Assembly: GCA_938023735.1 (NCBI GenBank)
Contig: CALJDK010000070.1
Location: 1-34,347 of the forward strand
Reading direction: 5' to 3'
Source: an uncultured Acidimicrobiales bacterium
GTDB lineage: Bacteria > Actinomycetota > Acidimicrobiia > Acidimicrobiales > SHLQ01
DNA length: 34,347 nucleotides
Part shown: piece after piece, positions 22,474 through 30,768 of the stretch
Position numbering within the stretch: the first letter of the stretch is position 1
How the letters are laid out: each line of letters opens with the position of its first letter
Program-made: the position numbers and the translations under genes
Notes under the pieces: generated by a model
Told to the model about the DNA's origin: nothing
Database searches by the model: none
Seen by the model: the letters and a program-made list of their open reading frames with translations, nothing else

Positions 22474-23211
22474 TTATCTCGGCTGTTCTTCCCACGTATC
22501 GGGACCCGCCACGCCGCCGGGTCGAGGCGTCATCAGCTCGGTCGTTCCGCCCACGACGAAACGGCGTTCAGCGAGCTGCCATTCGAGTAGCGCAGGATCG
22601 GCGGTGCCGGCATCGTCGAGACCCCGAGTGGTATCGAAGTCTTTGCGAAGCTGTACCCAATTTTCGAGGTGGGTGGACCACACCACGATGACCTCGGTGG
22701 GGTTGTTGATCACTTCAAGCAACTGGGTGACCTCGATGCCCCGTTCACGCAACATGGGAACCCGCTCGGCAGCTACTGCGTCGAGATACTCGACCTGCTC
22801 ACCGGGGTTCACCTGAAGTACCTGATGCACAAAGACGGTTCCCTTTACACCCCGCTCCTGCAGCTCGGCGTCGGTTGGACTTTGGGGTACCACCGCAGCA
22901 ACCCGGTCTCGGCCCCCAGTACGAAACTCGGCCGCTTCGTCCCACCAATCGGTATAAAACTTCGCACGCCGCTTCAGGTTGAGCCGATCGAGGTTGGCCG
23001 TCCATGCATCCCAGCCGGCATCGCCGCCGTCGTACAGGTTGATCACCTGGGGCCAGCGGGCGCCCGAGGCGCCGATCACGAAGAACGTACCCCACAGCCG
23101 GAAAAGCCCTGGCATCTCATGCACCGGCTCTCGAGCAACGGTTTCCATGTACTCGTATTGCCCCTGACCAATGATGTCGAGGGTCTCGTGCAGAAAGAAA
23201 CGGCGGGCCAT
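22474..23211 (-). CDS. NIPSNAP-like/duplicated dimeric alpha-beta barrel protein
   Basis: This 245-residue protein appears to hold two ferredoxin-like halves. The first (1-110) starts RRFFLHETLDIIGQGQYEYMETVA and includes GTFFVIGASGARWPQVINLYDGG. The second (about 120-215) starts VKGTVFVHQVLQVNPGEQVEYLDAVA and includes GIEVTQLLEVINNPTEVIVVWS. This matches the layout of NIPSNAP-type proteins (strand-helix-strand with W..VI.L). A role in small-molecule or stress metabolism has been suggested for such folds, but no catalytic residues can be named here. It has no signal peptide. It is upstream of the response regulator on the same strand with an 85-base gap, and divergent from the endolysin-like gene. 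Confidence 0.6.
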   Translation of the reverse strand: MARRFFLHETLDIIGQGQYEYMETVAREPVHEMPGLFRLWGTFFVIGASGARWPQVINLYDGGDAGWDAWTANLDRLNLKRRAKFYTDWWDEAAEFRTGGRDRVAAVVPQSPTDAELQERGVKGTVFVHQVLQVNPGEQVEYLDAVAAERVPMLRERGIEVTQLLEVINNPTEVIVVWSTHLENWVQLRKDFDTTRGLDDAGTADPALLEWQLAERRFVVGGTTELMTPRPGGVAGPDTWEEQPR

Positions 23212-23292
23212 CCGGCCATCGGAGCACGATCAAAGTCGCTGCGCAACCATCAAATCCACCGCTTTGCGGGCAGACCTTGGCAAGGTTAAGCC

Positions 23293-24111
23293 ATGAGTTC
23301 CACCCCCCTCCTTCGAAAAGGCGACGGCGGCATGCGCGTCCGTCGTGTTCAACAAGCCCTGGAAGCGCACGGATTCGACCCCGGCAAGATCGACGGCGAC
23401 TTTGGTGGCCACACCGATGCAGCCGTCCGCAACTTCCAAGCCTCTGAGGGTCTTCTGGTCGACGGCATCGTCGGACCACGAACCATGACCAAACTTGGAT
23501 TGTCGAAGAAACCAAAGCAACGAAGCCTGGCAACCCTCAAGAAGACCTACACCACTACCCGAGTCGCGAAGCTCTTTCCGGCGTCGTCGAAGGCAGGCAT
23601 CAAGAAACACCTGGGCGATGTGCTCAAGGCGCTGCACGACGAAGACATCTCCGATGACCTCATGGTGCTGATGGCCCTGGCCACCATCCGGGCCGAAACC
23701 ACCGCATTCGTGCCGATCCCCGAGGGCAAGTCGAAGTACAACACCTCGCCCAAGGGTCACCCGTTCGATCGGTACGACAATCGCAAAGACCTCGGCAACA
23801 AGGGCAAACCCGACGGCGACCGATTCAAGGGTCGCGGGTTTGTGCAGCTCACCGGACGCGCCAACTACAAAGACATCGGCAAACGAATCGGCATGGGCTC
23901 AAAACTCGAGAAGGACCCCGATTTGGGCTGCGACTCAAAAGTCGCCGCCAAGATTCTCGCCTCGTTCCTTGCCACCAAAGAACGCAAAATCAAAGAAGCC
24001 CTGCTCGACGATGACCTCAAGGCAGCCCGCCGTCTGGTGAACGGCGGAAGCCACGGACTCTCGTCGTTCTCCACCACGTACAAAAAGGGCATCAAGGAAT
24101 TCATCAAATAG
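23293..24111 (+). CDS. Peptidoglycan-binding + GH19 (chitinase/endolysin-like) hydrolase
   Basis: This is a 272-residue protein. Residues 5-70 form a PG_binding_1 domain (LRKGDGGMRVRRVQQALEAHGF, DGDFGGHTDAAVRNFQ, GIVGPRTMTKLG). From about 88 to 270 comes a lysozyme-fold GH19-like domain: MALATIRAET with the candidate catalytic Glu135, then GDRFKGRGFVQLTGRANYKDIG (175-196), the best-known GH19 signature. Such enzymes cut glycan strands of chitin or peptidoglycan. There is no signal peptide, which is the usual state of phage endolysins released by holins. No holin or phage gene is nearby. An AAGG site lies 7 bases before the ATG. Confidence 0.8.
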   Translation: MSSTPLLRKGDGGMRVRRVQQALEAHGFDPGKIDGDFGGHTDAAVRNFQASEGLLVDGIVGPRTMTKLGLSKKPKQRSLATLKKTYTTTRVAKLFPASSKAGIKKHLGDVLKALHDEDISDDLMVLMALATIRAETTAFVPIPEGKSKYNTSPKGHPFDRYDNRKDLGNKGKPDGDRFKGRGFVQLTGRANYKDIGKRIGMGSKLEKDPDLGCDSKVAAKILASFLATKERKIKEALLDDDLKAARRLVNGGSHGLSSFSTTYKKGIKEFIK

Positions 24112-24192
24112 CAGCTGCCTAGCCACTTCCACCCGAGCATCCAAGAGTAGAACGCGTTATAAAAGCATGAGACGGACCCGATAAGGTTCGTA

Positions 24193-24219
24193 GATACCTC
24201 GTATCGACCGCCCGATACG
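24193..24219. promoter_or_regulatory. Overlapping GATAC/GTATC inverted repeats upstream of the copper monooxygenase-like gene
   Basis: CGTATCG (24200-24206) and CGATACG (24213-24219) form a 7-bp stem with a 6-base loop. The first arm also pairs with the upstream GATAC (24193-24197) over a CTC spacer. Three half-sites thus sit about 30-57 bases before the GTG start, suitable for a regulator or alternative RNA hairpins. Confidence 0.4.
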
Positions 24220-24249
24220 CGCGCGACTGCCTTCACTGTTGGAGTTCTT

Positions 24250-26322
24250 GTGAAAAAAGCCGGCATCATCGTTTCTGCCCTCCTCGTCCTCGGACTCGGC
24301 GCATTCTTCACCCAGGATCAATGGGCCTGGTACCTCGAAGACGACACCGTGGTCGAGGAAGCCGTCGAGGCACCCGAGCTTGACGACCAGGTTGAAGCCG
24401 GCGACCGATTGTTCCGCATCGACCCCACCCAATCGTCGGCCTCGTACGCCGTCGGCGAACGACTGGCTGGCCAAGACCGCGGCGTTGCCGTCGGCACCAC
24501 CACTGCACTTGGTGGCGACATCGTGCTCGGGGCCAACCCGGCCGACAGCCAAGTAGGCACCATCGTCATCAACGTCGAGCTCTTCAAAAGCGACAACAAC
24601 CTGCGCGACAAACGAATCCGTCATGACTTTCTCGAGTCCAGCCACTTCCGATTCGTCGAGTTCGAACCGACCGCAATCGATGGTCTCCCCGACGAAGTCG
24701 TGGAGGGAACCGACTATCGCATCGAAATCACTGGAAACCTCACGGTAAAGGAAACCACCAACGAGGAAACCTTCGCCGGAACCGTGCGCCTTATGGGCGA
24801 TGCACTCTCCGCCACCATGACCGCCAACGTGCTCATGAGCACCTACGACGTCGGGCCGATCAGCGTGATGGCACTGGTGACCACCGACGACGAGATCGAG
24901 CTCACCCTCGACCTCGTTGCCCTCGATGAGTCCACCGGCGACATGCCACGCGACCCAGCCACCAACGTGGTGGCCACCGACCAACTCGTCTCCGACACCA
25001 CCGCCAACTTCAGCACCGACGTGCTGCCGATCATCGAAGACCGCTGCGCCTCATGCCACGTGGCCGGGGGCATTGGCTGGCAAACCATGCCGCTCGAAAC
25101 GGTCGGCGATGTGGCTGCGATCGCCGATGGCATCGCCGTCGTCACCACCAGCGGCTACATGCCGCCATGGCCAGCATCCGACCAGAGCGTGCCGTTCCAG
25201 CACGACTGGTCGCTCACTCCCGACCAGGTAACAACCCTTGCCACCTGGAGCTCAGCCGGTGGGGCCATCGATATCGATGCCAGCCAGCCACTCGTGGCAA
25301 CTAGCCAGGCATTCGAGCCGCTCGACGAAGACATGGTGCTTCGCCAAGCAGAACCCTACGCCGGCGACCCCGACGTCAAAGACGACTACCGCTGCCAGAT
25401 CCTCGATCCGCAACTCACCGAAACCGCGTGGGTAAAGGGTTACCACTTTGCGCCCGAAATCGAAGAGGTCCACCACGTCATCGTCTCGAAGGGTTCCGCC
25501 GCCGCCCGCGCCCAAGCCGAAAAGCTCGACGGCGCCGACGGCAAGCCAGGCTGGACCTGCTACGGACTTACCGGAATCCGCGAAGGCGTGAGCAGCTTCG
25601 GTGGTTGGGTTCCCGGCCAGGCACCCGAGATTTACCCCGAGGGCGTGGGCCGCCGCATGGAGCCCGGCGATTTCCTCATCGTGCAAACCCACTTCCACTA
25701 CGACCACGATGCCCCGGCCGATAACTCGCCGATGATGATCGACTTTGCCGAAGAGGGCGAGACCGAAGGACTTCGCAACATCCGCGGCAACACCTCGATC
25801 ACGCCAGTCGAAATCCCCTGCTACGAGGAAGATCAGAACAACCCCGAGTACGCCGAGGCCTGTAAGCGCAGCACCGAACTGGCCCGAGTTGCCGAGGTGT
25901 TCCCGCCGATTGGGCATCTCATCCCTGACTTCGCCAACCGGGCCTGCGGTGTCACTCCGGGAGACTTTGCGCACATGAACCAAGGCGTGGCGTCGTCCTC
26001 CTGCGATCTCACCGCCGACCTGAACGGGCAGCTGTATTCGGTGCTCGGCCACATGCACGAGCTCGGCACTTCGTACCGGATGACCCTCAACCCCGACACC
26101 CCTGAAGAGCGCATTCTGCTCGACATTCCACGCTGGACTTTCGAGTGGCAGCTCAGCTACAAGCCCATCGAAGTTATCGACATCAACGCCGACGACATTA
26201 TCCGCTTCGAGTGCAGTTGGGATCGCTCGCTGCAGCCCACTTGGGAGCCGCGCTACATCCTGTGGTCCGAGGGCACACAGGACGAAATGTGCTTCTCCAC
26301 CATCGCTGTCATTCCCGAATAA
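24250..26322 (+). CDS. Exported YceI - cytochrome c-like - copper type II monooxygenase-like fusion protein
   Basis: This is a 690-residue multidomain protein. An N-terminal hydrophobic segment (about 5-20) after KK is a signal or anchor. Residues 53-225 resemble YceI lipocalin-like proteins (FRIDPTQSSASYAVGE, RIRHDFLESSHFRFVEFEPT, ITGNLTVKETT). A c-type heme motif C266-A-S-C269-H270 follows, with MPPWP (304-308) as a possible Met-ligand region. The last 300 residues resemble peptidylglycine monooxygenase/DBH: H408-H409 (EEVHHVIV), H481/H483 (QTHFHYDH), H601/H603 (GHMHELG) and Met680 (DEMCFSTI). These match both copper sites, CuH and CuM. The start is GTG with GGAG five bases upstream. Cytochrome-plus-monooxygenase pairs exist elsewhere; the added YceI domain is unusual to me. 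The substrate is unknown. Confidence 0.8.
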   Translation: MKKAGIIVSALLVLGLGAFFTQDQWAWYLEDDTVVEEAVEAPELDDQVEAGDRLFRIDPTQSSASYAVGERLAGQDRGVAVGTTTALGGDIVLGANPADSQVGTIVINVELFKSDNNLRDKRIRHDFLESSHFRFVEFEPTAIDGLPDEVVEGTDYRIEITGNLTVKETTNEETFAGTVRLMGDALSATMTANVLMSTYDVGPISVMALVTTDDEIELTLDLVALDESTGDMPRDPATNVVATDQLVSDTTANFSTDVLPIIEDRCASCHVAGGIGWQTMPLETVGDVAAIADGIAVVTTSGYMPPWPASDQSVPFQHDWSLTPDQVTTLATWSSAGGAIDIDASQPLVATSQAFEPLDEDMVLRQAEPYAGDPDVKDDYRCQILDPQLTETAWVKGYHFAPEIEEVHHVIVSKGSAAARAQAEKLDGADGKPGWTCYGLTGIREGVSSFGGWVPGQAPEIYPEGVGRRMEPGDFLIVQTHFHYDHDAPADNSPMMIDFAEEGETEGLRNIRGNTSITPVEIPCYEEDQNNPEYAEACKRSTELARVAEVFPPIGHLIPDFANRACGVTPGDFAHMNQGVASSSCDLTADLNGQLYSVLGHMHELGTSYRMTLNPDTPEERILLDIPRWTFEWQLSYKPIEVIDINADDIIRFECSWDRSLQPTWEPRYILWSEGTQDEMCFSTIAVIPE

Positions 26323-26365
26323 CCCACTTCCGCTCGTGCGCGAGGTGATCTAGGGTTCGGGGCAC

Positions 26366-27235
26366 ATGAGCAGTCCCCCAAACACCTCATCGCCTGCCTA
26401 CGCCCACGCTCTCGAACGAGTAGACAAAGCCGTCGAACAGTGTCGCAATCAGGCGCTCACCACCACCGACTTTCGTCGCGAAGTGGTCGACGCAATGCTC
26501 GAGTACCTACGCGACGAAGACCCGCGCGACGACGTCTCGACCCTGGTCGATTACATCGTTGGGTGGGCCGACGAACTCTCGTCGCTCGAAATGTTCGCCG
26601 ACCGCGTGCTGGTCGAAACTGTCGAGCAGCATCTGCGCTGGTGCCTCGACCGCAGCGAGCTCGATGTGCACCTCAGCCGGCTTCTGGGCGAGCTGCGCGA
26701 CGATCTCACCGCGCAGTTTCCCGACGCCACCCGACTTATCGAGTTGTGCGGCCAGGGCGTCGAAACCGACGAACTTCTTTTCTCCCCGATTGGCGCCGGC
26801 ACCAAGGTCATCGAGCTGGCGTATGAGTTCGAGGTGGTCGCTGCGCTCGACGCTGCGGTGCGCCCTTCGAACCCCAACGGGTTGGCGGCGCCGTATCGCG
26901 ATCACGGCAAAACCTTCACCCTCGCCCTCGACGCCCTGGCCCATATCGCCAGCAACCCTCGCGAGCAGCCCGGCCGTCACGCTCGGCAGAGCTTGGTTGA
27001 GTTGGCCGGCTTCGTCGATGTAGGAGCCTGGGCTGCACTTCGGCTTCCCGTGCACCTGCTCGACACCGAACAACGCACCGAACTGTTGCGGGCCTACGGA
27101 CAACGCCAAGAACTCGTCGCCGACAAGACGCTGCTACCCAACGACGAGTCAACCCTGCGAGAGCTCGAGGTCATCCGCACCGTCGTATGGCAAACCACCG
27201 ACGCCCAATCCTTAGCAGCCAACCCACCTACCTAA
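26366..27235 (+). CDS. Hypothetical helical protein
   Basis: I do not recognise this 289-residue protein. It has no signal peptide or membrane segment and is strongly acidic, with predicted helices throughout: YAHALERVDKAVEQCRNQ, DFRREVVDAMLEYLRDEDPRDDVSTLVDYIVGWADEL, and VDVGAWAALRLPVHLLD. The middle (SPIGAGTKVIELAYEFEVVAALDAAV) could be a helical hairpin. The codon use and third-position GC agree with neighbours, which supports a real gene, and a start ATG lies 43 bases after the previous stop. It converges with the secreted lysozyme-fold gene (10-base gap). No function is proposed. Confidence 0.65.
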   Translation: MSSPPNTSSPAYAHALERVDKAVEQCRNQALTTTDFRREVVDAMLEYLRDEDPRDDVSTLVDYIVGWADELSSLEMFADRVLVETVEQHLRWCLDRSELDVHLSRLLGELRDDLTAQFPDATRLIELCGQGVETDELLFSPIGAGTKVIELAYEFEVVAALDAAVRPSNPNGLAAPYRDHGKTFTLALDALAHIASNPREQPGRHARQSLVELAGFVDVGAWAALRLPVHLLDTEQRTELLRAYGQRQELVADKTLLPNDESTLRELEVIRTVVWQTTDAQSLAANPPT

Positions 27236-27245
27236 AGCCGGCCGG

Positions 27246-28013
27246 TTAGGTCCAGTTGTCGAAATCGGCTCGGCGCCAGATCTTTAGGCGGGCGTGGCCG
27301 CGGACATCGCCGACGTAGTTGGTGGCTCCCTCGTCGTGCCAGCCGCCCGAGAACCAGTGGCCGACGCAACCCCAGATATCGCCGGGGCCATAGGAGTCGA
27401 ACTGGCGGCCGAGCCAATCGATGTAGCCCTCGTAGCAGGCTCGGATGTAACCAAGCGCATAGTCGACATTGAACGCGGTCGACTTCTGACTGGCCGGCGC
27501 CGTGCCGGGATGGAACGCCGCTTTCACCTGCAGGATCCCGTAGCTCGGCGTGCCCTTGTCGAGGTCGCCCACTTTCGACATCCGCCACGCGCTTTCCGCC
27601 ACCGCCATCGCTCGCACAACGTTGTGTTTGAAGCCCCACTTGCAGGCCCCCCACAGCAGGATCTCGTCGGTCGTGCCGGCGAAGTTGCCATCGATCCGTT
27701 GCCGAAACGCATCGGCTTCATCGTCTATTCCGAAGGTATCGAGCGTCCACGGGATGAGGTTGTAGTCCTGCTCCTTCACGGGAATGTAGGAGTTTTCGTC
27801 CTCGTTGTCGGGTCGAATCTCGGGACGTGACGGCACCGACTCGGCACAGGTGTCGCCAGTGGGCAACGCCTTACCGGGCCGGACGAGACGAGACCGACGA
27901 CGTGCTGCGTCAGCCGCAGGTGCACCATCGTCGATAGGAAGAAGCCCACCGATACTGCCAATGACGAGCAGCGCCACCAGCGCTGATCGGAACATACGCC
28001 GAAAATTTTTCAC
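27246..28013 (-). CDS. Secreted lysozyme-fold (transglycosylase SLT-like) protein
   Basis: This 255-residue protein begins with a signal peptide (KNFRRMFRSALVALLVIGSIGGLL, with cleavage likely near ADA-A). A Pro/Arg linker follows, and then a lysozyme-like domain from about 110. The stretch VVRAMAVAESAWRMSKVGDLDKGTPSYGILQV has the E-S...(S)YG(I/L)xQ signature of SLT-type transglycosylases; the Glu in AVAES is the candidate acid. The remainder (YIRACYEGYIDWLG, GDIWGCVGHWFSGGW) contains two Cys that could form a disulfide, with an N-terminal Cys in GDTCAES. The start is GTG with AGGA about 8 bases upstream. It probably acts on cell-wall peptidoglycan outside the membrane. Confidence 0.7.
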   Translation of the reverse strand: MKNFRRMFRSALVALLVIGSIGGLLPIDDGAPAADAARRRSRLVRPGKALPTGDTCAESVPSRPEIRPDNEDENSYIPVKEQDYNLIPWTLDTFGIDDEADAFRQRIDGNFAGTTDEILLWGACKWGFKHNVVRAMAVAESAWRMSKVGDLDKGTPSYGILQVKAAFHPGTAPASQKSTAFNVDYALGYIRACYEGYIDWLGRQFDSYGPGDIWGCVGHWFSGGWHDEGATNYVGDVRGHARLKIWRRADFDNWT

Positions 28014-28048
28014 GCCCGATTCCTACCACAACTGAGCGAGTACGCTTT

Positions 28049-28825
28049 TCAGCCCGGGTGTGCGGCGCCGCCATCGATAGGAACGGTCATGCCCGTGAGG
28101 TACCGAGCATCGTCGGATGCAAGGAACACGGCCACCTTGCCGATATCGGTTTCGGGGTCGCCAAAACGCGCCATAGGGATGTCGGCGATAACCCGGGCGT
28201 AGGCCTCGGGGTCGGCAGCTTCAAAGTCAATGAGCGCAGGCGAGGTGGCCAACGGCAACAACGCAAACGTTCGGATGCCGTCGGGCGCCCACTCCCACGC
28301 GGCGGTGCGGGTAAGAACCCGAATCGACTCCTTCACCGACGCGTACGGGCCACAGTGGATCGGGTCGGACTTCACGCCCGAGCGGCTGCCAAGGTTCATC
28401 ACGACTCCCCCGCCTTCCGCCGTGCTGGCCTTGAGGTGCGGATGACAGAGCTGCATGAAACGCAGCGAGGCCAACGGACCCGACTCCCAGCTGACCGCCA
28501 TGTCATCGTCGGTGACCTCGAGCAATGGGCCTCGCACCACCTGCTGTGCGTTGTTCACGAGTATGTCGATGCCGCCAAACGTGTCGGCGGTCTGCTGCAC
28601 ACATGCTTCGATGTCGGCGCGGTCTTTGACATCGCATCGCACCGCAAGCGCGTGGCCGTTGCGTTCGGTGATCTCGGCAGCCACCGCCTCACACTTTGCG
28701 AGCGTGCGACCGGCCAACACCACCCTGGCTCCGGCGTCGGCCATCGCCAACGCAATACCTCGACCAACGCCCTGCCCGGCGCCGGTAATGAGCGCGATCC
28801 GTCCGTCGAGCACCGGCGCGGTCAT
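28049..28825 (-). CDS. Short-chain dehydrogenase/reductase (operon third gene)
   Basis: This is a 258-residue classical SDR. The dinucleotide loop TGAGQGVG lies at 14-21, and NNAQ stands in place of NNAG. The catalytic Ser is in NLGSRSGV and Tyr/Lys are in YASVKES. The C terminus has YLTGMTVPIDGG. It probably oxidises or reduces a hydroxyl or oxo intermediate with NAD(P). Its ATG overlaps the stop of the LLM oxidoreductase gene by four bases (ATGA at 28825-28822), so it is the third gene of a coupled SDR-LLM-SDR operon. The segment DFEAADPEAYARVIADIPMARFGDPETDIG resembles actinobacterial steroid/lipid SDRs. Confidence 0.86.
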   Translation of the reverse strand: MTAPVLDGRIALITGAGQGVGRGIALAMADAGARVVLAGRTLAKCEAVAAEITERNGHALAVRCDVKDRADIEACVQQTADTFGGIDILVNNAQQVVRGPLLEVTDDDMAVSWESGPLASLRFMQLCHPHLKASTAEGGGVVMNLGSRSGVKSDPIHCGPYASVKESIRVLTRTAAWEWAPDGIRTFALLPLATSPALIDFEAADPEAYARVIADIPMARFGDPETDIGKVAVFLASDDARYLTGMTVPIDGGAAHPG

Positions 28826-29802
28826 CGGGCCTCGATTGCGTCGATGGCGTCGCGGAAGAGCGCCAGATTCTGACCGTACATATCGAGTTGTCCTTCTACT
28901 TGCTGCGGGCTGAGTCCTTTGACGTGAACCCTGATGTTGATGGTGTCGCAGTTGGAGGCCGCCATCACCTCGGCGAGACGACTTGCCGCTTCCTCGGCCG
29001 TCTGACCGATGATCAGTTGATCGCCAGCCCCCCAGTTGGATTGGGCTTTGTCGCTTGCGTAGCTCCGGTAGTGCGCCATCTGGGCCGCCATCTCGTCGGT
29101 TGGTGCGTCGCCTACCCAGACCCGGCGAATCAGAATTTTGGCGTTGGTGCCGCCCGCTTCGTCGTAGGTATCGGAGAGTTTCTTGGAAACCTCGGACCCT
29201 TGAATCGAGTCGTACAGAACGGCCAGATCGTGCTTGGCCGCCCGGCGTACCGCAGCTCCGCTTTGGGTCCCCACCGCCATCGGCAGAGGCTCGGCGGCGA
29301 GCATTCGGACCGCCCGGTCGTTCCCGAGGGGCGTTGGGTCACTGCCTCGAAGAGCCGAAACGGTGGGCGGAAGCGCATCTTTGAACCGCTGGATAATTTC
29401 GTCGAACGGCACCTCGGCCAACTCGAAGTCCACCGGCAATGCGCCAGCAGCGAACCCCGCACCAACCCGGCCCGGGTACGCGGCCGCCATCCATGCCAGG
29501 TCTTCGACGATGAGCGCGTAGGGCTTCATGGGTAGCAGCAGCGGACATGGCGCCGCCCAGCCTCGGGGCATCGCGTCGAGCAGAAACCCGGCCAACTGAA
29601 TCGGGTTGGGCAAGTATCCGGGGAAGTCTGCGTGGTGCTCGGAAACCATCACGCCATCGAACCCAGCCTCGGCGGCATGGCGGGCTTGCTCACGAAGCAG
29701 ACGAACCTGCTCGGCAGCCGGCAGATCGTGCGGATACAACCGCAGCGAAATCGACCTAGCCGCAAGCGGTGTGGGTGATTCAGACTCAGGTGCATCAATC
29801 AT
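28822..29802 (-). CDS. LLM class flavin-dependent oxidoreductase
   Basis: This 326-residue luciferase-like monooxygenase family protein has ARHAAEAGFDGVMVSEHHADFPGYLPNP near the N terminus (the usual SEHH element). LLLPMKPYALIVEDLAWMAAAYPGRVGAGFAAG follows, which is the flavin-binding barrel core. The C terminus is helical. These TIM-barrel enzymes use FMNH2 or F420H2, and actinobacterial members often act in steroid, hydrocarbon or coenzyme F420 reactions; which cofactor applies here is not visible. It overlaps both neighbours by four bases, so the three proteins are probably made in equal amounts and act on one pathway. Confidence 0.85.
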   Translation of the reverse strand: MIDAPESESPTPLAARSISLRLYPHDLPAAEQVRLLREQARHAAEAGFDGVMVSEHHADFPGYLPNPIQLAGFLLDAMPRGWAAPCPLLLPMKPYALIVEDLAWMAAAYPGRVGAGFAAGALPVDFELAEVPFDEIIQRFKDALPPTVSALRGSDPTPLGNDRAVRMLAAEPLPMAVGTQSGAAVRRAAKHDLAVLYDSIQGSEVSKKLSDTYDEAGGTNAKILIRRVWVGDAPTDEMAAQMAHYRSYASDKAQSNWGAGDQLIIGQTAEEAASRLAEVMAASNCDTINIRVHVKGLSPQQVEGQLDMYGQNLALFRDAIDAIEAR

Positions 29803-30626
29803 TCAAAGCGCTCCCGAATAGCGGGGTTGGTGACAAACACCGGCAGGCCGCTCGGCGCCAGACCTGCTCGGCTTGGTCCACCATCGACATCGATGGTCTG
29901 CCCGGAAATATAGGAAGCCATGTCGGAGAGGAGAAAGAGGACCGCATCGGCGATGTCGTCGGGTGTGCCTCGGCGACCCAGGGCAATGGCCTTGCTGGCC
30001 TCATCGATATCTCCAGGTTTGCGACCCGAGCGGGGCGTGTTGATCGTTCCGGGGGCCACTCCGTTAACTCGAATGCCATAGCGACCCCACTCACTGGCCA
30101 TCGCCCGGCCCAGCGAGTCGAGTCCGGCCTTTGCTGCGCCATATCCCGAAAGCAGCGGTTGGCCCTTGCTGGCAATCGACGAAATGTTCACCATCGAACC
30201 CGGCCGGCCCGCCTCGATGAGGCCCTTTGCCACCTGCTGGCACGACACGAGGGCGTACCGCAGATTCACGGTGAGCAGATGATCGAGCGACTCCATCGGG
30301 TAGTCCTCGAGTCGGTGCCAGTACTGCGGCGTGGCGCCGCCTACCACGTTCACTACCCCATCGATTATCCCCAGCGCCCCAGCGCCAGCATCGATCGCGG
30401 CGCGCAAGGCTTCGGTGTCGGCCACATCGACAACTTCGGCATGAACCCATTGTCCGCGCTCGGTCACCTCGGCGGCCACGGTGTCGAGATGCTCGGCATC
30501 GTTTCCGACCGCAACCACGTCGGCGCCCGCCTCGGCCAGGCGGTGGCATACCGAGCTACCGATACCGCCGCCACCTGCGCCCACGACCAGAACCACTCGG
30601 TCGTTCAGAGAAAGAGTCACCGTCAT
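29799..30626 (-). CDS. Short-chain dehydrogenase/reductase (operon first gene)
   Basis: This is a 275-residue SDR with start ATG 30626 (MTVTLSLND); the longer open frame runs into the opposing promoter. The dinucleotide loop is VGAGGGGIG (15-23), a Gly-rich variant of TGxxxGIG. NVVGG stands in the NNAG position, then the catalytic Ser in NISSIASK and Tyr/Lys in GYGAAKAG. The C-terminal tail after DVDGG is longer than usual (about 20 residues). It is the first gene of the minus-strand SDR-LLM-SDR operon and shares a 142-base regulatory region with the divergent amidohydrolase. Confidence 0.85.
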   Translation of the reverse strand: MTVTLSLNDRVVLVVGAGGGGIGSSVCHRLAEAGADVVAVGNDAEHLDTVAAEVTERGQWVHAEVVDVADTEALRAAIDAGAGALGIIDGVVNVVGGATPQYWHRLEDYPMESLDHLLTVNLRYALVSCQQVAKGLIEAGRPGSMVNISSIASKGQPLLSGYGAAKAGLDSLGRAMASEWGRYGIRVNGVAPGTINTPRSGRKPGDIDEASKAIALGRRGTPDDIADAVLFLLSDMASYISGQTIDVDGGPSRAGLAPSGLPVFVTNPAIRERFE

Positions 30627-30731
30627 CGCGCCGACGATAACCCACGCTGATCGAGCGATCGAAGAAACAACGGTGCAGGAAAAGGCCCGCGAAAGGTGCG
30701 CACGTCGCAGTTGAGGTGAGAAGGTAGCAAC

Positions 30732-30745
30732 CAGAACGTGTTCTA
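30732..30745. promoter_or_regulatory. KstR-like TetR operator in a divergent promoter region
   Basis: CAGAACGTGTTCTA matches the mycobacterial KstR consensus TNNAACNNGTTNNA at every fixed position but the first (C for T), with AGAAC/GTTCT inverted arms. It lies 24 bases before the ATG of the amidohydrolase at 30769 and about 105 bases before the divergent SDR start. Other TetR proteins use similar sites, so the regulator's identity is inferred. Confidence 0.5.
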
Positions 30746-30768
30746 GTACCGCGACAAGAGAGCAAACC

